A model generated the notes under the pieces. It saw only the letters and a program-made list of their open reading frames with translations, ran no database searches and was not told the DNA's origin. A stretch of 64,000 nucleotides of DNA, taken from the NCBI GenBank assembly GCA_963825255.1, contig CAWGSF010000007.1:22358-86357 (forward strand), given 5' to 3'. A program made the translations under genes and the position numbers. Positions 1 to 8,751 of this stretch are shown here, one piece after another; the first letter of the stretch is position 1; each line of letters opens with the position of its first letter. Source of the DNA: JAIBJN01 sp963825255. GTDB taxonomy: Bacteria > Actinomycetota > Thermoleophilia > Gaiellales > Gaiellaceae.

Positions 1-1
1 C

Positions 2-436
2 GCCACGCCGCACCGGCTGATCGTCAGCAAGGGCCCGCAGCATGAGCTGCTGCGGCTCGCCGACAACATGGCCGGCGAGGAGTTCCTCCCGCAGACGAAG
101 GTGCTGCCGCAGGTCGAGCTCGTGATCACGCACGGCGGCAACAACACGACGACGGAGAGCCTCTACTTCGGCAAGCCGATGGTCGTCCTCCCGCTGTTCT
201 GGGATCAGTACGACAACGCCCAGCGGGTCGACGAGCTCGGCTTCGGACGCCGGCTTGCCCCGTACACGTGCACCGCGGAAGAGCTGACCGGTGCGATCGA
301 CGCACTGCTCGCCGACCGTGCTCTGGCGGCTCGGCTCGAGGCAGTCTCGGCCAGGGTGCGCTCAGAGCCCGGCACGGTGAGAGCCGCCGACCTGATCGAG
401 CAGCTGGCGACGACCGGGCGCCCCGTCACGCGGTGA
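2..436 (+). CDS. UDP-glycosyltransferase-like protein, C-terminal part
   Basis: The frame is open from the window edge, so the N-terminal domain is missing. What remains is the donor-binding half of a GT1/MGT-type glycosyltransferase, which moves a sugar from a nucleotide sugar to a small acceptor. The sequence shows ITHGGNNTTTE, then GKPMVVLP and FWDQYDN, the usual HGG...T..E....P..V.P...DQ..NA pattern of the family. A helical tail of about 40 residues follows. Its TGA stop overlaps the GTG start of the next gene, so the two are probably co-translated. Acceptor and donor cannot be judged from this fragment. Confidence 0.8.
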   Translation, partial: ATPHRLIVSKGPQHELLRLADNMAGEEFLPQTKVLPQVELVITHGGNNTTTESLYFGKPMVVLPLFWDQYDNAQRVDELGFGRRLAPYTCTAEELTGAIDALLADRALAARLEAVSARVRSEPGTVRAADLIEQLATTGRPVTR

Positions 437-1662
437 CCGGAGGGGCGCGGCTCACGGGCCTCTCCGCGTCGCTCGACCCCTCGTGGCTCGCCGCCCAGCG
501 CTGGTTCGCCGGCAAGGGGCGGCGGGTCGGGAGGATCAAGCAGGTGGCCGCGATCGCCCCCTTTCTCGCGGTCGTCGAGGTCGAGGTCGGCGACGAGGTG
601 CAGCGATACTCGATACCGGCCGGTCAGGTCTGGTCCAGCCTGCTGGCGGCGGTGCGCGCGCGGCCGCAGGGCGGTTTCGAGCTCGACTGGCGCGGCGGCG
701 AGATGCCTGGCAGCGAGCGTGGGCTGGAGAGCGACCAGTCGAACACCTCATCCGTGCTCGACGAGCGCCTCGTGCTGAAGTGCTACCGGCGCCTCTGGCC
801 GGGAGCGCACCCCGAGGCCGAGCTCGTCGAGCAGCTCACGCGACGCACGCCTGTCGTGCCCGCCTTCCGCGGGTCGCTCTCGCTGCGGGACCCGGACGGC
901 ACAGTGTGGCCGGTCGCGCTCGTCCAGGACTACATCGCCGGCGCGCGGGACGGCTGGGAATGGTCGCAGGAGCTGCTCGGCCGTGCACTCGCAGGCGCGC
1001 CGTTCGAGGAGACGACCGCGTTCGCGCGGCCGCTCGGTCGGGCGATCGCGCAGCTCCACGCGGCGCTTGCACAGTTGGGCGGCCGTCCGGCCGCGGTCGA
1101 CGACGCCCGTCGCTGGCACGCCGAGTCGCTCGCCCAGCTCGAGCGAGCGCTCGCAGCGGTCGATGCCGACACCGCGAAGGCCGTGCGACGCGTCGAGAGC
1201 CGGATCCGCGCAGATCTCGGTCTCTTCGCGGGGATCGGGACGCTCACACGGGTCCACGGCGACCTCCACGTCGGCCAGGTGCTCTTCTCGCCGGCCGGGC
1301 TGCACGTGATCGACTTCGAGGGCGAGCCGACCCGACCGCCGGCCGAGCGGCGGGCGCTGCAGTCTCCCGTACGGGACGTCGCCTCGATGCTGCGCTCGTT
1401 CGATCACGTACCCCGCTGGGTTCTGCGGGACGTGGCGGACGCGGACGATCGCCTTGTGGGCGAGGCTTGGGCCGCGCGAGTGCGTGCCGACTTCCTCGAC
1501 GGCTACGGGGAGCTCGCGCTCCCCCTCGACCCGACGCTGCTCCGGGCGTTCGAGGTCGAGAAGGAGACGTACGAGCTCGTCTACGCGGCGAGCTTCCTGC
1601 CCGAATGGATGCCGATCGCCTTGGCCTCGCTGGTCGAGCTTGCGGCATCTTCGACGCCGTGA
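433..1662 (+). CDS. Maltokinase-like phosphotransferase
   Basis: A 409-residue protein of the aminoglycoside-phosphotransferase fold, closest in pattern to actinobacterial maltokinase (Mak/Pep2), which makes maltose 1-phosphate for the GlgE glucan pathway. The N-terminal cap carries AQRWFAGKGR (residues 21-30), a hallmark of this group. The catalytic loop is VHGDLHVGQVL (about 274-284) and the metal loop IDFEGEP (about 293). The following SPVRDVASMLRSFD is also typical of maltokinases. GTG at 433 was chosen because it overlaps the upstream stop (GTGA) and puts the cap at the right distance. No trehalose synthase or GlgE gene is visible here, although a debranching-type enzyme lies at 31 kb. 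The substrate is inferred. Confidence 0.75.
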   Translation: MTGGARLTGLSASLDPSWLAAQRWFAGKGRRVGRIKQVAAIAPFLAVVEVEVGDEVQRYSIPAGQVWSSLLAAVRARPQGGFELDWRGGEMPGSERGLESDQSNTSSVLDERLVLKCYRRLWPGAHPEAELVEQLTRRTPVVPAFRGSLSLRDPDGTVWPVALVQDYIAGARDGWEWSQELLGRALAGAPFEETTAFARPLGRAIAQLHAALAQLGGRPAAVDDARRWHAESLAQLERALAAVDADTAKAVRRVESRIRADLGLFAGIGTLTRVHGDLHVGQVLFSPAGLHVIDFEGEPTRPPAERRALQSPVRDVASMLRSFDHVPRWVLRDVADADDRLVGEAWAARVRADFLDGYGELALPLDPTLLRAFEVEKETYELVYAASFLPEWMPIALASLVELAASSTP

Positions 1663-1738
1663 GCCGTCCCGAGTACTTGAGGAGAGGCTCGCGGTCGTTC
1701 AAGCTCGGCTGAACTTCAGACCCACGAGAGGAGTTCGC

Positions 1739-1966
1739 ATGGCTGACATTCAGGTTCCCGAGGTCAAGACCCGAGTGGCCACGGAGAAGGGGACGTTCGT
1801 CCTGGACGCCGCGGTCTGGCCACAATGCGGCCGTGGGTTCCCCGTGTCGGGCGGCCAGGCAAACCAGAAGTTTCAGTCCTCCGTCCTGGGCACTCCGGTC
1901 AGCTCCGTGAATCTCGTGTTCTCGGACGACCAGACGACGGCATATATCGATGTGACGCTTTCCTAG
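1739..1966 (+). CDS. Small hypothetical protein (75 aa)
   Basis: Not recognised. ATG at 1739 is preceded by a good ribosome binding site, GAGAGGAG at 1726-1733 with a 5-base gap, which is the main reason to call it. The protein has no signal peptide or membrane segment. The second half (QANQKFQSSVLGTPVSSVN onward) looks like a beta-rich, Ser/Thr-rich domain. Codon use is less GC-biased than in its neighbours. It stands alone between the kinase and the GFA-fold gene. Confidence 0.55.
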   Translation: MADIQVPEVKTRVATEKGTFVLDAAVWPQCGRGFPVSGGQANQKFQSSVLGTPVSSVNLVFSDDQTTAYIDVTLS

Positions 1967-1999
1967 CCCGGACTCCTAGCGGCGCGGTACCGTCCCGAT

Positions 2000-2389
2000 A
2001 TGGCGACGCGGCACGCGTCCTGCTCGTGCGGGCAGCTAACGGTCGAAGTCGAGGGCGACCCTGTCAGGGTCTCGATCTGCCACTGCCTCGCCTGCCAGCG
2101 GCGAACAGGGAGCGTGTTCGGGATGCAGGCACGCTGGTCCCGCGAGCAGGTGCGGATCGAGGGCGAGGTGACCGAGTACGTGCGGATTTCCGACGAGGGC
2201 GAGGAGCGCTCGCTCTTCTTCTGCCCGCGCTGCGGCGCGACCGTCTACTACTGGACCGACCCGGAGCACATCGCGGTGCCGGTCGGCGCGTTCGCCGACC
2301 CGAACTTCCCCGCGCCGCGCGTCTCGGTATGGGAAGAGCGCATGCACCCGTGGGTCGGCCTGCCCGTCGGGATCGAGCACATCGGCTGA
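2000..2389 (+). CDS. GFA/CENP-V-fold zinc protein
   Basis: A 129-residue protein of the GFA family, named after glutathione-dependent formaldehyde-activating enzyme; most members have no proven reaction. All zinc ligands of the fold are visible: SCSCGQL (Cys8, Cys10), CHCLACQRRTGS (Cys27, Cys29, Cys32) and FFCPRCGA (Cys75, Cys78). Length matches the family. The ATG at 2000 follows a short AT-poor gap with no clear ribosome binding site, so it may be leaderless. It is single-gene and intact. Confidence 0.85.
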   Translation: MATRHASCSCGQLTVEVEGDPVRVSICHCLACQRRTGSVFGMQARWSREQVRIEGEVTEYVRISDEGEERSLFFCPRCGATVYYWTDPEHIAVPVGAFADPNFPAPRVSVWEERMHPWVGLPVGIEHIG

Positions 2390-2444
2390 GTCTCCGCTAG
2401 GTACTCACGGAAGAAGTCGGCTTCTCCCGGCGGATTGGGCCGAG

Positions 2445-2517
2445 TGGGCGGTGCTGGGCTCGAACCAGCGACCTCCTGCGTGTAAGGCAGGCGCTCTTCC
2501 AGCTGAGCTAACCGCCC
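2445..2517 (-). tRNA. tRNA-Val (anticodon TAC)
   Basis: A 73-nt cloverleaf on the minus strand. The acceptor arm GGGCGGT pairs with ACCGCCC, the D-loop has AGCTCAGC, the anticodon loop reads CTTACAC, and the T-loop is GGTTCGAGCC. CCA is not encoded. It lies 3 nt from tRNA-Glu on the same strand. Confidence 0.95.
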
Positions 2518-2520
2518 AGG

Positions 2521-2593
2521 TGCCCCCAGCGGGATTCGAACCCGCGCTACGGCCTTGAAAGGGCCGTGACCTGGGCCGCTAGTCGATGGGGGC
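2521..2593 (-). tRNA. tRNA-Glu (anticodon TTC)
   Basis: A 73-nt cloverleaf on the minus strand. The acceptor arm GCCCCCA pairs with TGGGGGC, the anticodon loop contains CTTTCAA, and the T-loop is GGTTCGAATCC. It shares a transcript with tRNA-Val and has no encoded CCA. Confidence 0.95.
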
Positions 2594-2636
2594 GGCGAGG
2601 CAAGGATAGCGCCCGCCCGGGGCTACACTCGTCGCG

Positions 2637-2709
2637 GGGCCGGTAGCTCAGCTGGCAGAGCAGGGGACTTTTAATCCCAAGGTCGGTGGTTCGAATCCAC
2701 CCCGGCCCA
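2637..2709 (+). tRNA. tRNA-Lys (anticodon TTT)
   Basis: A 73-nt cloverleaf on the plus strand. The acceptor arm GGGCCGG pairs with CCGGCCC, followed by discriminator A. The anticodon loop is CTTTTAA and the T-loop GGTTCGAATCC. It is divergent from the Val/Glu pair. The 170 bases after it, up to the end of the TrpB2 gene, hold no gene that I can see. Confidence 0.95.
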
Positions 2710-2880
2710 TCTTTCCACAGAGTTTTCCCCTCTTGTTGTCCACAGGGAGAACGCGGTATACACCTCTCGGCGACTCGAAGCCGCCATCACGTTTCCGACG
2801 GAGGCTCCCTCTCCCCTCCCGTGGTCGTCGCCGACCCCGCGGCCACGGGAGGTCCGAGGGGGTCTTCTGCGTTGGCGGGC

Positions 2881-4257
2881 CTAGCCGGAGACGCCGGCGG
2901 GCTTGGGCAGCGGCTCGATCGCCTTCAGGGCCCGAGCGATCTCCTCCTCGGGGAGCGCGAAGTCCTCGAGCTGCCCGTGCAGGTACGCGTCGTAGGCGCC
3001 CAGGTCGAAGTGCCCGTGCCCCGAGAGGTTGAAGAGGATCGTGCGCTCGCGCCCCTCCTCGTCGGCCCTGGCCGCCGCCTCGACGACGCCGTGGATCACG
3101 TGCGCGGCCTCGGGCGCGGGGATGATCCCCTCGCTTCGAGCGAAGCGGACGGCCGAGCCGAAGACGTCGGTCTGCCCGTACGCCTCGGCGCGGACGAGGC
3201 CGTCGAGGACGAGCTGGGAGACGAGTGGCGCCATCCCGTGGTAGCGAAGCCCGCCCGCGTGGATCCCCGGCGGGACGAAGTCGTGGCCGAGCGTGTGCAT
3301 GGGCACGAGCGGCGTCAGCTGCCCCGTGTCGCCGAAGTCGTACGCGAAGGGCCCGCGCGTCAGGGTGGGACAGGCAGCGGGCTCGCAGGCGAGGACGTCG
3401 ATGTCGCGGCCGGCGATCTTCTCGCGGAGGAACGGGAAGGCGAGGCCGGCGAAGTTCGAGCCGCCGCCGACGCAGCCGGCGATGAGATCGGGGAAGGCGC
3501 CGGCCAGCTCCATCTGCGCGATCGCCTCCTGGCCGATCACGGTCTGGTGCATGAGGACGTGGTTGAGGACGCTCCCGAGGGAGTAGGCGGTGTCCTCGCG
3601 CTGGGCCGCGTCCTCGACGGCCTCTGAGATGGCGATGCCGAGGCTGCCCGGAGAGTCCGCGTCGGCCTCGAGGACCGCGCGACCGGACTGGGTGTCCTCG
3701 GAGGGGCTGGCGACGACGCTCGCGCCCCACGTCTCCATCATCGAGCGGCGGTACGGCTTCTGCTCGTAGGAGACCTTGACCATGTAGACCTTGCACTCGA
3801 GCCCGTAGAGCTGCGTGGCGAGCGCGAGCGCGCTTCCCCACTGGCCCGCTCCCGTCTCGGTCGAGATCCGTGTCCGCCCCGACTCCTTCACGTAGTAGGC
3901 CTGGGCGACGGCGGTGTTCGGCTTGTGGCTCCCGGCCGGGCTGACGCCCTCGTACTTGTAGAAGATGCGCGACCGCGTCCCCAGCTCGGCCTCGAGCCGG
4001 TGCGCGCGGTAGAGGGGCGTCGGGCGCCAGAGCCGGTAGACCCCCCGGATCGGCTCCGGGATCGGGATCTCGGCGTCCTGCGAGACCTCCTGGAGGATGA
4101 GGTCCATCGGGAAGAGGGGCGCGAGGTCGTCGGGGCCGACGGGCTCGCCGGTGCCGGGGTGCAGGACCGGCTGCGGCGGGTTCGGCATGTCGGCCTGGAT
4201 GTTGTACCAGCGCTCGGGAATTGCGCTCTCGGGCAGGGTGATCTTCGTCTCGGTCAT
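2881..4257 (-). CDS. trpB: Tryptophan synthase beta chain, TrpB2 type
   Basis: An intact 458-residue PLP enzyme of the TrpB2 branch, longer than TrpB1 by an N-terminal extension (about residues 1-80). It condenses indole with serine, or acts as a stand-alone indole-salvage enzyme. The PLP lysine is in SHKPNT, followed by ETGAGQWGSA and the phosphate loop CVGGGSNFAG. It is the last gene of a minus-strand run: the kynureninase ends 18 bp upstream. No trpA or trpC lies nearby. Finding a Trp-forming enzyme right after two Trp-degrading ones is odd: it may recapture indole, or have another beta-replacement role. Confidence 0.85.
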   Translation of the reverse strand: MTETKITLPESAIPERWYNIQADMPNPPQPVLHPGTGEPVGPDDLAPLFPMDLILQEVSQDAEIPIPEPIRGVYRLWRPTPLYRAHRLEAELGTRSRIFYKYEGVSPAGSHKPNTAVAQAYYVKESGRTRISTETGAGQWGSALALATQLYGLECKVYMVKVSYEQKPYRRSMMETWGASVVASPSEDTQSGRAVLEADADSPGSLGIAISEAVEDAAQREDTAYSLGSVLNHVLMHQTVIGQEAIAQMELAGAFPDLIAGCVGGGSNFAGLAFPFLREKIAGRDIDVLACEPAACPTLTRGPFAYDFGDTGQLTPLVPMHTLGHDFVPPGIHAGGLRYHGMAPLVSQLVLDGLVRAEAYGQTDVFGSAVRFARSEGIIPAPEAAHVIHGVVEAAARADEEGRERTILFNLSGHGHFDLGAYDAYLHGQLEDFALPEEEIARALKAIEPLPKPAGVSG

Positions 4258-4275
4258 GGTGGCGCGAGGATACTC

Positions 4276-5482
4276 CTATCGGAGACCCAGCGCCGCGACC
4301 GCGCTCTCGAGCCGGTCCATCGCCGCCTCGAGCTGTGCGTCGGCGAGATACGGCGCGGGCCCGAGGCGGAAATAGCGGCCGCGAGCGTCGATCAGGACGC
4401 CGTCGTCGGCCAGGCGTCGCGCCACCGCGCCCGCCTCCGGGCACTCGACGGCGAGGAACCCGCCGAAGCCGTCGAGCGGCGCCGAGCGGTCGCGCGCCAT
4501 CAGCTCCTCCCGGACGCCGAGGCGGTCGAAGCGGTCGGCGAGCAGCCCGGTCTGGTGGAGGTAGGACGCACGCAGGAGCTCGGGGGTGAGGCCGCGCTCC
4601 GCGAAGAACCCGAAGACGCGGGCCGCCCGGTAGTGGCTCGTCGGGTCGTAGGTCGAGCCGGCGAAGCGCGCGCCTCCGGACGGATACGCCCACCGCCGAG
4701 TCGCCGCGCTCCGCCGCGAGCAGCTCGAACTCGGCGAACCAGCCGGTGAGCACGGGCCGCATGTCCTCTGCCTGCGGGGGCAGGCGCAGGAAGCAGTTCC
4801 CCTCCCCGAGCTGGAGGTACTTGTAGCCGCCGCCGACGATCCACGCAGATTCCAGGCGCTCCTCCGCGACCCGGAAGGGGAGCGCTCCCAGCGCGTGGTA
4901 GACGTCGACGAGGAGCTCGGCGCCGGCAGCGGCGCATGCGTCCGCGAGCTCGCCGAGCCGCGGCACGATGCGGGCGGTCTCGAAGAGGACCGCGGAGACG
5001 AGGACGGCGCTCGTTCGCTCGTCGACCTCGGCCGCCATCCGCTCGGCCAGGGTCTCGGCCGGCGCGGCGGGCAGGCGAACGACCTCGAGCCCCGCCTCGC
5101 CCAGTCGCGCGAGCTGCCGGCGGAGCGTGTGGAACTCGCCGTCGGAGGTGACGAGTCTCGGCCGCCGGCGCAGGTCGAGCGCCGAGAGGAAGCGGATGAC
5201 GAGCTCGTGCGTGTTCTGCGCGAGGGCGATCTCTGCGTCGTGCTCGCCGAGGAGCAGCCTGAAGCCGTCCCGGACCGCGTCGGCCTTCGCGAAGGCGCGG
5301 TCCCACTTCTCGTCGACGCAGAGCGCCGCGTCCTCGAACGCCTCCAGCTGGCCCTCGCGCGCCACGTCGGGCCAGGCCTGGTGCGAGTGGCCGGTGAGGA
5401 GCAGCCGGTCGGCGACGCGGAAGGCGGAGTAGTCGGACGCCAGCGCGTTCGGCGTCCGCCGCAGGTCGTCGAGCTCGATCAC
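4276..5482 (-). CDS. kynU: Kynureninase (frameshifted)
   Basis: A PLP-dependent hydrolase that splits kynurenine into anthranilate and alanine. The N-terminal part has TGHSHQAWPDV and the PLP lysine in GGGYKYLQLGEGN, the pattern of kynureninase (YKYLN.G.G). The C-terminal part reads to ESAVAALGLR. One extra base in the CCC run near 4690 breaks the frame; restoring it joins GDSAV to AYPSGGARFAGSTYDP. GTG at 5482 overlaps the TGA of the dioxygenase gene (4 bp), so the two are coupled. Total length about 400 residues, normal for the family. Confidence 0.85.
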
Positions 5483-6271
5483 AGCTCGCTGCGGACCGAC
5501 CAGAGGTCGGGGAAGGCGGGCTTGTTCAGGGTCGTGTGCAGGTAGGGCGCGCCGGGCGAGCCGCCCGTGCCGGGCTTGCTCCCGATCGTGCGCTCGACCA
5601 TCTTCACGTGCCGGTAGCGCCACTCCTGGAAGCCCTCGTCGACGTCGACCATCCGCTCGCAGACCATGGCGGCCTCGCCGTCTTCTCGGTAGGCGGCCAG
5701 GACGGCCGCATGGACGCCGGCGGACTCCTCGACCGGCAGGGTCACGTCGCGCTCGAGCCGGTCGGCGGGGACGTCGTAGCCGCTCCGGGAGAGGTAGGCG
5801 AGGAAGGAGTCGTAGAGCGACGGCCGCTCGAGGGCGGCCGACGATCCGGCGGTAGTCGTCGCCCGCCTCGTCGTACGCGCGGAGGACCGAGCGCTCGCGC
5901 CGGCCGAGCACCGCCTCGAGCTCCCTGAACTGGGCCGACTGGAAGCCGCTCGCCGACTCGAGCCGGTCGCGGAAGCTGAGGAACTGCGTCGGCTGGAGCG
6001 TCTCGATCACGTCGAGCTGCGCGACGACGAGCTTCAGGATCGTGAGGATCCGCTTGAAGGTGCCGAGCGCCTGCGAGCCGCGGCCCTCTTCGAGGAGGCG
6101 CTGGAGGTGGGCGAGCTCGTGGAGCAGCTCCTTGAACCACAGCTCGTACACCTGGTGGACGACGATGAAGAGCATCTCGTCGTGCTCGTCCGATCGCGGG
6201 CGCTGCGCGCCGAGGATCTCGTCGAGCGCGAGGTAGGAGGTGTAGGTGAGCGCCTTCGACTGCTCGCTCAT
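5479..6271 (-). CDS. kynA: Tryptophan 2,3-dioxygenase (frameshifted)
   Basis: A heme dioxygenase that opens the indole ring of tryptophan to N-formylkynurenine. The N-terminal half shows the family block VVHQVYELWFKELLHE. The C-terminal half has RHVKMVERTIG (heme-ligand His region) and GTGGSPGAPYLHTTL, the active-site loop. A single-base shift near 5838 separates them. About 263 residues when repaired, as expected. Upstream are two strong hairpins (6308-6378) that separate it from the acyl-CoA dehydrogenase gene. No separate kynurenine formamidase gene is evident in the cluster. Confidence 0.9.
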
Positions 6272-6307
6272 GGGCCAATCCTTGGCCCGTGAGCGAGGGG
6301 AGGGTGT

Positions 6308-6333
6308 GTGAGGGAACCGGGAGGTTCCCTCAC
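6308..6333. terminator. Perfect 11-bp hairpin upstream of the dioxygenase gene
   Basis: Arm GTGAGGGAACC (6308-6318), loop GGGA, complementary arm to 6333. There is no T-run, so it is either a factor-dependent terminator for the preceding catabolic genes or an RNA-processing or attenuation element in the dioxygenase leader. Confidence 0.5.
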
Positions 6334-6353
6334 TGCATCAAAGAAGGGGGCAC

Positions 6354-6378
6354 GTGGGGGAAACATGGTTTCCCCCAC
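6354..6378. terminator. Second perfect 11-bp hairpin
   Basis: Arm GTGGGGGAAAC (6354-6364), loop ATG, complementary arm to 6378. It sits 20 bp from the first hairpin and resembles it in design (GTG-G-run-AAC arms). Again there is no T-tract. Together the pair fills most of the 133-bp gap between the acyl-CoA dehydrogenase and dioxygenase genes. Confidence 0.5.
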
Positions 6379-6404
6379 GGGAGTGAGCCGAAGGCGAGCG
6401 ACGG

Positions 6405-7542
6405 TCACGCGGTCTCCTTGAAGAGCTCGCGGGCGATGATCTCGCGCTGGACCTCGGAGGCGCCCTCGTAGATGCGCGGGGCCCGCACCTCCCGGTAGAG
6501 GTGCTCGAGCAGGTGCCCCTCCTCGAGCGCCCGCGCGCCGTGCACCTGGACGGCCACGTCCACCGCCCGCTGGGCGGTCTCCGTCGCGAACAGCTTGGCC
6601 ATCGCCGAGGCCTGCCGGACGGGCCGCACGCCGGCGTCGTAGGCGGCCGCGGCGTCGTAGACGAGGAGGCGGGACGCCTGCACCCGTGTGGCCACCTCGG
6701 CGAGCTGGTGCCCGACCGCCTGGAGCTCCGAGAGCGGCTTGCCGAACGCCTCGCGCGCGGCCGCGTAGGCGACCGCCGCGTCGAGCGCGGCCTGCGCCAT
6801 CCCGACCGCGAACGCGCCGACGCTGGGCCGGAAGAGGTCGAGCGTCTCCATCGCGACGCGGAAGCCCTTGTCCACCTCGCCGAGGACCTGCTCCTCCCCG
6901 ACGAGCACGCCGTCGAGCTCGAGCCGCCCGATCGGGTGCGGCGAGAGGAGTCGGAGCGCCTCGCCCGACACGCCCTCGCTCTCGCGCGGGACGGCGAAGG
7001 CGGTGACGCCCCGCGCGCCCGCGTCTTCCGTCGTCCGCGCGAAGACGGTGTACACGTCTGCCTCGGGCGCGTTCGAGATCCAGGTCTTCGCGCCGGTGAG
7101 CCGAAACGCGCCGCCGTCACGGTCGGCGCGAAGGGCGAGCGCGGCCGCGTCGGACCCGGCGTCGGGCTCGCTGAGCGCGAAGGCGGCCACGGCCTCGCCC
7201 GGCGGCCAGGCGTGGGACCCAGTGCCTCGCGGACCTCGGGACGGGCGTTGCGCAGGATCGGGTAGCCGCCGAGGCCCTGGAGCGCGAGCGCCGTCTCGGC
7301 CTCGGTGCACCCGTGGGCGAGCCCTTCGCGAAGCAGGCACAGCTCGACGGCCGACCCCTCGCCCTCGTGCGGGAGCACGTGCTCGAGCAGCCCCTCGTCG
7401 CCGAGCGCGCGGACGAGCGGCCGGTTGATCCGCCCGGGCTCACCCTCGCTCGGCCAGCGGCGCGAGCACGTCGTGCCCGAGCGCGCGGGCCCGTTCGAAG
7501 AGCGCCTCCTGGGCCTCCGAGAGTCGCGCTGTGCCCGCTCAT
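6405..7542 (-). CDS. Acyl-CoA dehydrogenase (three frameshifts)
   Basis: A flavin enzyme that puts a C=C bond into an acyl-CoA. The conserved blocks are all present: FALSEPDAGSD (FAD/substrate), GAKTWISNA, FRPSVGAFAVGMAQ, and IYEGASEVQREIIARELF at the C-terminus. Reading frames must be joined near 7520, 7440 and 7210; the repaired product is about 378 residues, normal length. ATG at 7542 overlaps the RidA stop (ATGA). It is the last gene of the coupled LLM-to-dehydrogenase run and probably acts on a ring-reduction product of anthraniloyl-CoA. Confidence 0.8.
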
Positions 7543-7926
7543 TCGGGAACGACCGCGACGCCCATCAGCTCGACGCGCGCCTCGGGGTCGAAGAGGGCGG
7601 AGGCTCCGATCAGGGCCATCGCCGGATAGCGGCGCCCGAAGTGCCGCCGCCAGACCTCGCCCAGCTCGCGCAGGGAGGCGCGGTACTCGTCCATGTCGGT
7701 CGAGAAGACGACGAGCGAGACGAGGTCGTCGGGCTCGCCGCCCGCGGCCCGCAGGGCCGTGACGAGCGCGCCCGCGGCGGCGTCGAACTGCTCGGCGAGC
7801 GTCTCGCCCGGCTCCGGTCTGTCCGCCCAGGTACACGGTGCGGCCCGGGGCGGCGACGACCGCGTGCGCGTAGCCGCTCGGCTCGGGGAGCTCCGGCGGG
7901 GCGACGATCCGGTGCCTGGCGCTCAT
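7539..7926 (-). CDS. RidA/YjgF-family enamine/imine deaminase (frameshifted)
   Basis: RidA-family proteins hydrolyse reactive enamines and imines to ketones and ammonia. The start reads RIVAPPELPEPSGYAHAVVA and GRTVYLGGQTG, and the second frame reads ALVTALRAAGG, then STDMDEYRA and IGASALFDPEARVELMGVAV, the usual C-terminal block with the conserved arginine. One base shift near 7820. ATG at 7926 overlaps the stop of the enoyl-CoA hydratase gene, and its stop overlaps the next start. In this operon the natural substrate would be the amino-cyclohexene (an enamine) left by the monooxygenase/reductase; that is inference. Confidence 0.8.
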
Positions 7927-8751
7927 CGCCCCGTCCAGCTGGGTCGGCGCCCTTCCGACCAGGCGGCGTAGAACTCCCGGTGGTCCTCGCTCTGCATCAT
8001 CAGCGCCTGTCCCAGCGCCTCCAGCTCGATCGCGCCGGCGAGGTCGAGGTCGAGCTCGCGCGTGAGCAGGACCTTCGTCGTCGAGTAGGCGAGCGCCGGG
8101 CCGTCGGCGAGCCGGCGGGCGAGCGCCTCCGTCGCGGCCGGCAGCTCGTCGTCGTCCACGACCTGCGTCGCCAGCCCGATCTCGAGCGCCCGCTCCGCGG
8201 TCACCTCGTCGCCGAGGATGAGGAGCTCCAGCGCCCGCCCCGCGCCGACGAGGCGTGGCAGGAGGTACGCGGAGCCCATGTCCGCGCCGGCGAGCCCGAC
8301 CCGGGAGAAGAGGAACGCGAACGTCGCCGAGCGCGCGAGCAGACGGAAGTCGCTCGCGAGGGCGAGGACGGACCCGGCGCCGGCGGCGACGCCGTTGACC
8401 GCGGCGACGATCGGGAGCGGGCAGTCGCGCATCGCCTTGACGACGGCCCCGGTCATCCGCGTGAACTCGAGCAGGTCGGCGGTGGGCTTGCCCTGGAGCT
8501 CGCCGATGATCTCCTCCACGTCGCCGCCCGAGCAGAAGCCGCGACCCTGTCCGGTGAGGACGAGCACGCGCGCGTCCCCGCGGTGGGGCAGCTCGGCGAG
8601 CAGGTCGCGCAGGTCGGCGTAGACGTCGAAGGTGAGCGCGTTCAGCTTCTCGGGCCGCGCCAGCGTGACGCGTCGCCACGCCGTCCTCGACGGCGAAGTC
8701 GAAGGTCTCCCACTGCTCGGTGAAGCCCGCCGACGCCCGGAACCTGGTCAC
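7923..8751 (-). CDS. Enoyl-CoA hydratase/isomerase family (frameshifted)
   Basis: A crotonase-fold enzyme of beta-oxidation-like steps. It shows the CoA/oxyanion-hole loops GRGFCSGGDVEE and AVNGVAAGAGSVLALASDF, then SRVGLAGADMGSAYLLPRLVG. The first 30 residues (TRFRASAGFTEQWETFDF) are in another frame, with the shift near 8670. About 275 residues when repaired. GTG at 8751 overlaps the SDR stop by 4 bp. It could hydrate the ring or, as some crotonases do, cut the C-C bond of a cyclic 3-oxoacyl-CoA. Confidence 0.8.

Noticed and set aside
2521..2709. tRNA genes as integration sites of a genomic island
   Set aside because: No repeated tRNA 3' end, no integrase and no change in base composition next to them.
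2648..6271. A continuous 1207-codon minus-strand frame
   Set aside because: It strings together the start of the dioxygenase, most of kynureninase and an antisense-type frame over trpB; protein similarity changes frame, so it is not one gene.
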